From positions 1 to 52,336 of the forward strand of contig NZ_SJSB01000023.1 in the NCBI RefSeq assembly GCF_004352835.1: a DNA stretch of 52,336 bases. Reading direction: 5' to 3'. A program made the translations under genes and the position numbers. Position 1 is the stretch's first letter. Every line of letters begins with the position of its first letter. Under the pieces are notes generated by a model. The model was not told the origin of the DNA and searched no databases. It was given only the letters and a program-made list of their open reading frames with translations. Source of the DNA: Marinomonas flavescens (GTDB lineage Bacteria; Pseudomonadota; Gammaproteobacteria; Pseudomonadales; Marinomonadaceae). Shown piece after piece: positions 51,449-52,336 of the stretch.

Positions 51449-51967
51449 ATGAAAATGGCAAAAAAAATTATCTTAGCTACGATTATGTTTCCAATTGCTT
51501 TAGGTACTGCGAGTGCATTTGCAGCGAGTAATGGAGATAAGAACAATCAAAAAGGTGATCATAAAAATCCTCGTATGGAGCAATGCGCTCCAGGACTAAA
51601 TTTGACGCCTCGCATTATTAAGCGCCTAGACTTAACCGATGCACAGAAACAGAAAATTAAAGCGCTTCGTCAAGCTAATGGCGCAGAGATGAAAGTCAAA
51701 ATGGCGAAACATGATAAGCAAATGAATGAATTATTACTTGCCGACAAATTCGATAAATCCAAAGCGACAGCAATGGTGAAAGAAGAACAAAATAATCGAG
51801 TCGAACGCCAAGTAAACAGATTAGAAAAGCAATTCCAAACGCTGAATATTTTAACGCCAGAGCAAAAAGCGAAATTTGCTGACATTGAGAAAAAACAACA
51901 CCAAAAGTGTGGCGATAAAATGAATCACGGTAAAGGCAAAAAACCTATGGGAAAAGGTGATAAATAA
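51449..51967 (+). CDS. Spy/CpxP family periplasmic chaperone
   Basis: A 172-residue protein with a signal peptide (residues 1-26, cleavage after ...ASAFA). It contains two copies of the LTxxQ-type motif: LTDAQKQKIKAL near residues 67-78 and LTPEQKAKFADIEKKQHQ near 136-153. These place it with Spy/CpxP/CnrX-type proteins, which are helical periplasmic chaperones or CpxA modulators. The remainder is helical, lysine- and methionine-rich, with a KHGK-type basic tail. AAGGA lies about seven bases before the ATG. Position opposite cpxRA and the CpxR box support a CpxP-like feedback role. Confidence 0.88.
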   Translation: MKMAKKIILATIMFPIALGTASAFAASNGDKNNQKGDHKNPRMEQCAPGLNLTPRIIKRLDLTDAQKQKIKALRQANGAEMKVKMAKHDKQMNELLLADKFDKSKATAMVKEEQNNRVERQVNRLEKQFQTLNILTPEQKAKFADIEKKQHQKCGDKMNHGKGKKPMGKGDK

Positions 51968-52007
51968 GTAATTTTTTTACTCATTTTTACTTATAAATAA
52001 TGATATT

Positions 52008-52036
52008 GAAAAGGCGACCATTGGGTCGCTTTTTTG
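52008..52036. terminator. Terminator after the Spy/CpxP gene
   Basis: GCGACC pairs with GGTCGC around ATTG, with an A-run before and a T-run after the stem, so it can terminate transcripts from both sides. Confidence 0.8.
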
Positions 52037-52045
52037 CTTTCAGCT

Positions 52046-52216
52046 TTACTCTTTTAACATAAAAGCTAGCTTAACTTTTAGTGATGTCGGTAGCGTTTCA
52101 AGTACCTGAATTGATTGACAGTGATTGAAAGCTGCATAGGCTTTCAATTCTGGCAGTAAGGCATGAAGAAAAACCTCAAAATTCTGATAATAACCTGTTT
52201 CTAATACGAGTTTATC
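52046..52216 (-). pseudogene. 3' end of an unidentified gene interrupted by an IS30-type element
   Basis: On the minus strand a 56-residue frame ends at a normal stop: LETGYYQNFEVFLHALLPEL, then KAYAAFNHCQSIQVLETLPT and SLKVKLAFMLKE. The sequence is protein-like with normal composition and no start codon, and it runs directly into the IS end at about 52217, where an IS-derived TGA closes it. The 5' part must lie beyond the element outside the window. I do not recognise the family. Confidence 0.6.
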
Positions 52217-52336
52217 CTGAATTCAAGTCCGAAGTGCGACACTTTTCATTTCAAGCAACCAAGCATAATTCCTTGAAAATCATAGCTGGTTGCTTGAACC
52301 CTAGACACTTTCTTGGGCGATTGTTTATTCGTCCCA
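52217..52336. mobile_element. IS30-family insertion sequence, one end, runs off the right edge
   Basis: From about 52217 the sequence changes to CTGAATTCAAGTCCGAAGTG..., which has the TGAATTC-rich character of an IS terminal inverted repeat. It is followed by the 3' end of a transposase gene. The opposite end and the target duplication lie outside the window. Confidence 0.75.
52251..52336 (-). CDS. IS30-family transposase, C-terminal end (partial)
   Basis: The last 28 codons of a transposase gene read GRINNRPRKCLGFKQPAMIF then KELCLVA and a TGA stop (52251-52253). The N-x-R-P-R-K-C-L-G-F/Y-K/R-x-P block is the hallmark C-terminus of IS30-type DDE transposases. The remainder of the gene lies beyond the right edge. 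The 30-35 bp between its stop and the junction with host DNA form the IS end. Confidence 0.85.
   Translation of the reverse strand, partial: GRINNRPRKCLGFKQPAMIFKELCLVA

Overview
The window looks like a chromosomal segment of a marine gammaproteobacterium of the Oceanospirillales, most probably Marinomonas or a close relative. This is inferred from the gene repertoire and the moderately AT-rich sequence (judged by eye); no database search was possible. I see no rRNA, tRNA or CRISPR array. Most of the window is ordinary core and accessory chromosome. The exceptions are a repeat cluster at the left edge and an insertion sequence cut by the right edge.

Layout, left to right. 1-660: degenerate direct repeats enclosing an inverted repeat, then a terminator-like hairpin just before rimK. 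0.7-3.4 kb: rimK overlapping an aspartoacylase/AstE-type hydrolase, then an unknown membrane protein. 3.4-6.9 kb: phosphoenolpyruvate synthase (ppsA) divergent from its regulatory kinase/phosphotransferase. 7.2-15.3 kb: a tightly packed run of eight co-directional genes, rnr-rlmB-cobT-cobS-cobC-TRIC channel-cobO-EEP hydrolase, which couples RNA metabolism genes to late cobalamin assembly. 15.4-16.1 kb: a two-gene unit of unknown function behind a good Fur box. 16.3-19.8 kb: YitT protein, GNAT, RsuA pseudouridine synthase, DUF2750 protein and a RutR-type TetR regulator.

19.8-32 kb: a large SSS-transporter/histidine-kinase hybrid resembling CrbS/MxtR, a DOPA-dioxygenase-like gene with a 40-bp tandem duplication over its start, MarC, SlyD, a uracil-DNA-glycosylase-like protein, ElaA, BluB, and an acetate/monocarboxylate uptake block (SatP; DUF4212 plus a VC_2705-type symporter). 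An identical 14-bp motif stands upstream of both uptake units and could be the target of one shared regulator. BluB makes dimethylbenzimidazole, the substrate of the CobT encoded 16 kb away.

32-47 kb: GNAT and MOSC proteins, an orphan periplasmic amino-acid-binding protein next to a membrane GGDEF protein, a cysteine-desulfurase-like aminotransferase with an Lrp-family regulator and a perfect 18-bp palindrome between them, a lysine-rich 38-residue peptide, lldD with a divergent LysR regulator, DUF6172 and DUF2076 proteins, and a 2-ketogluconate unit (kguK-kguD) with a LacI-family regulator and a candidate operator. 47-52 kb: GABA-type permease, then cpxRA divergent from a Spy/CpxP protein, with a perfect CpxR box between them. 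The window closes with the 3' end of an unidentified gene cut by an IS30-family element that runs off the right edge.
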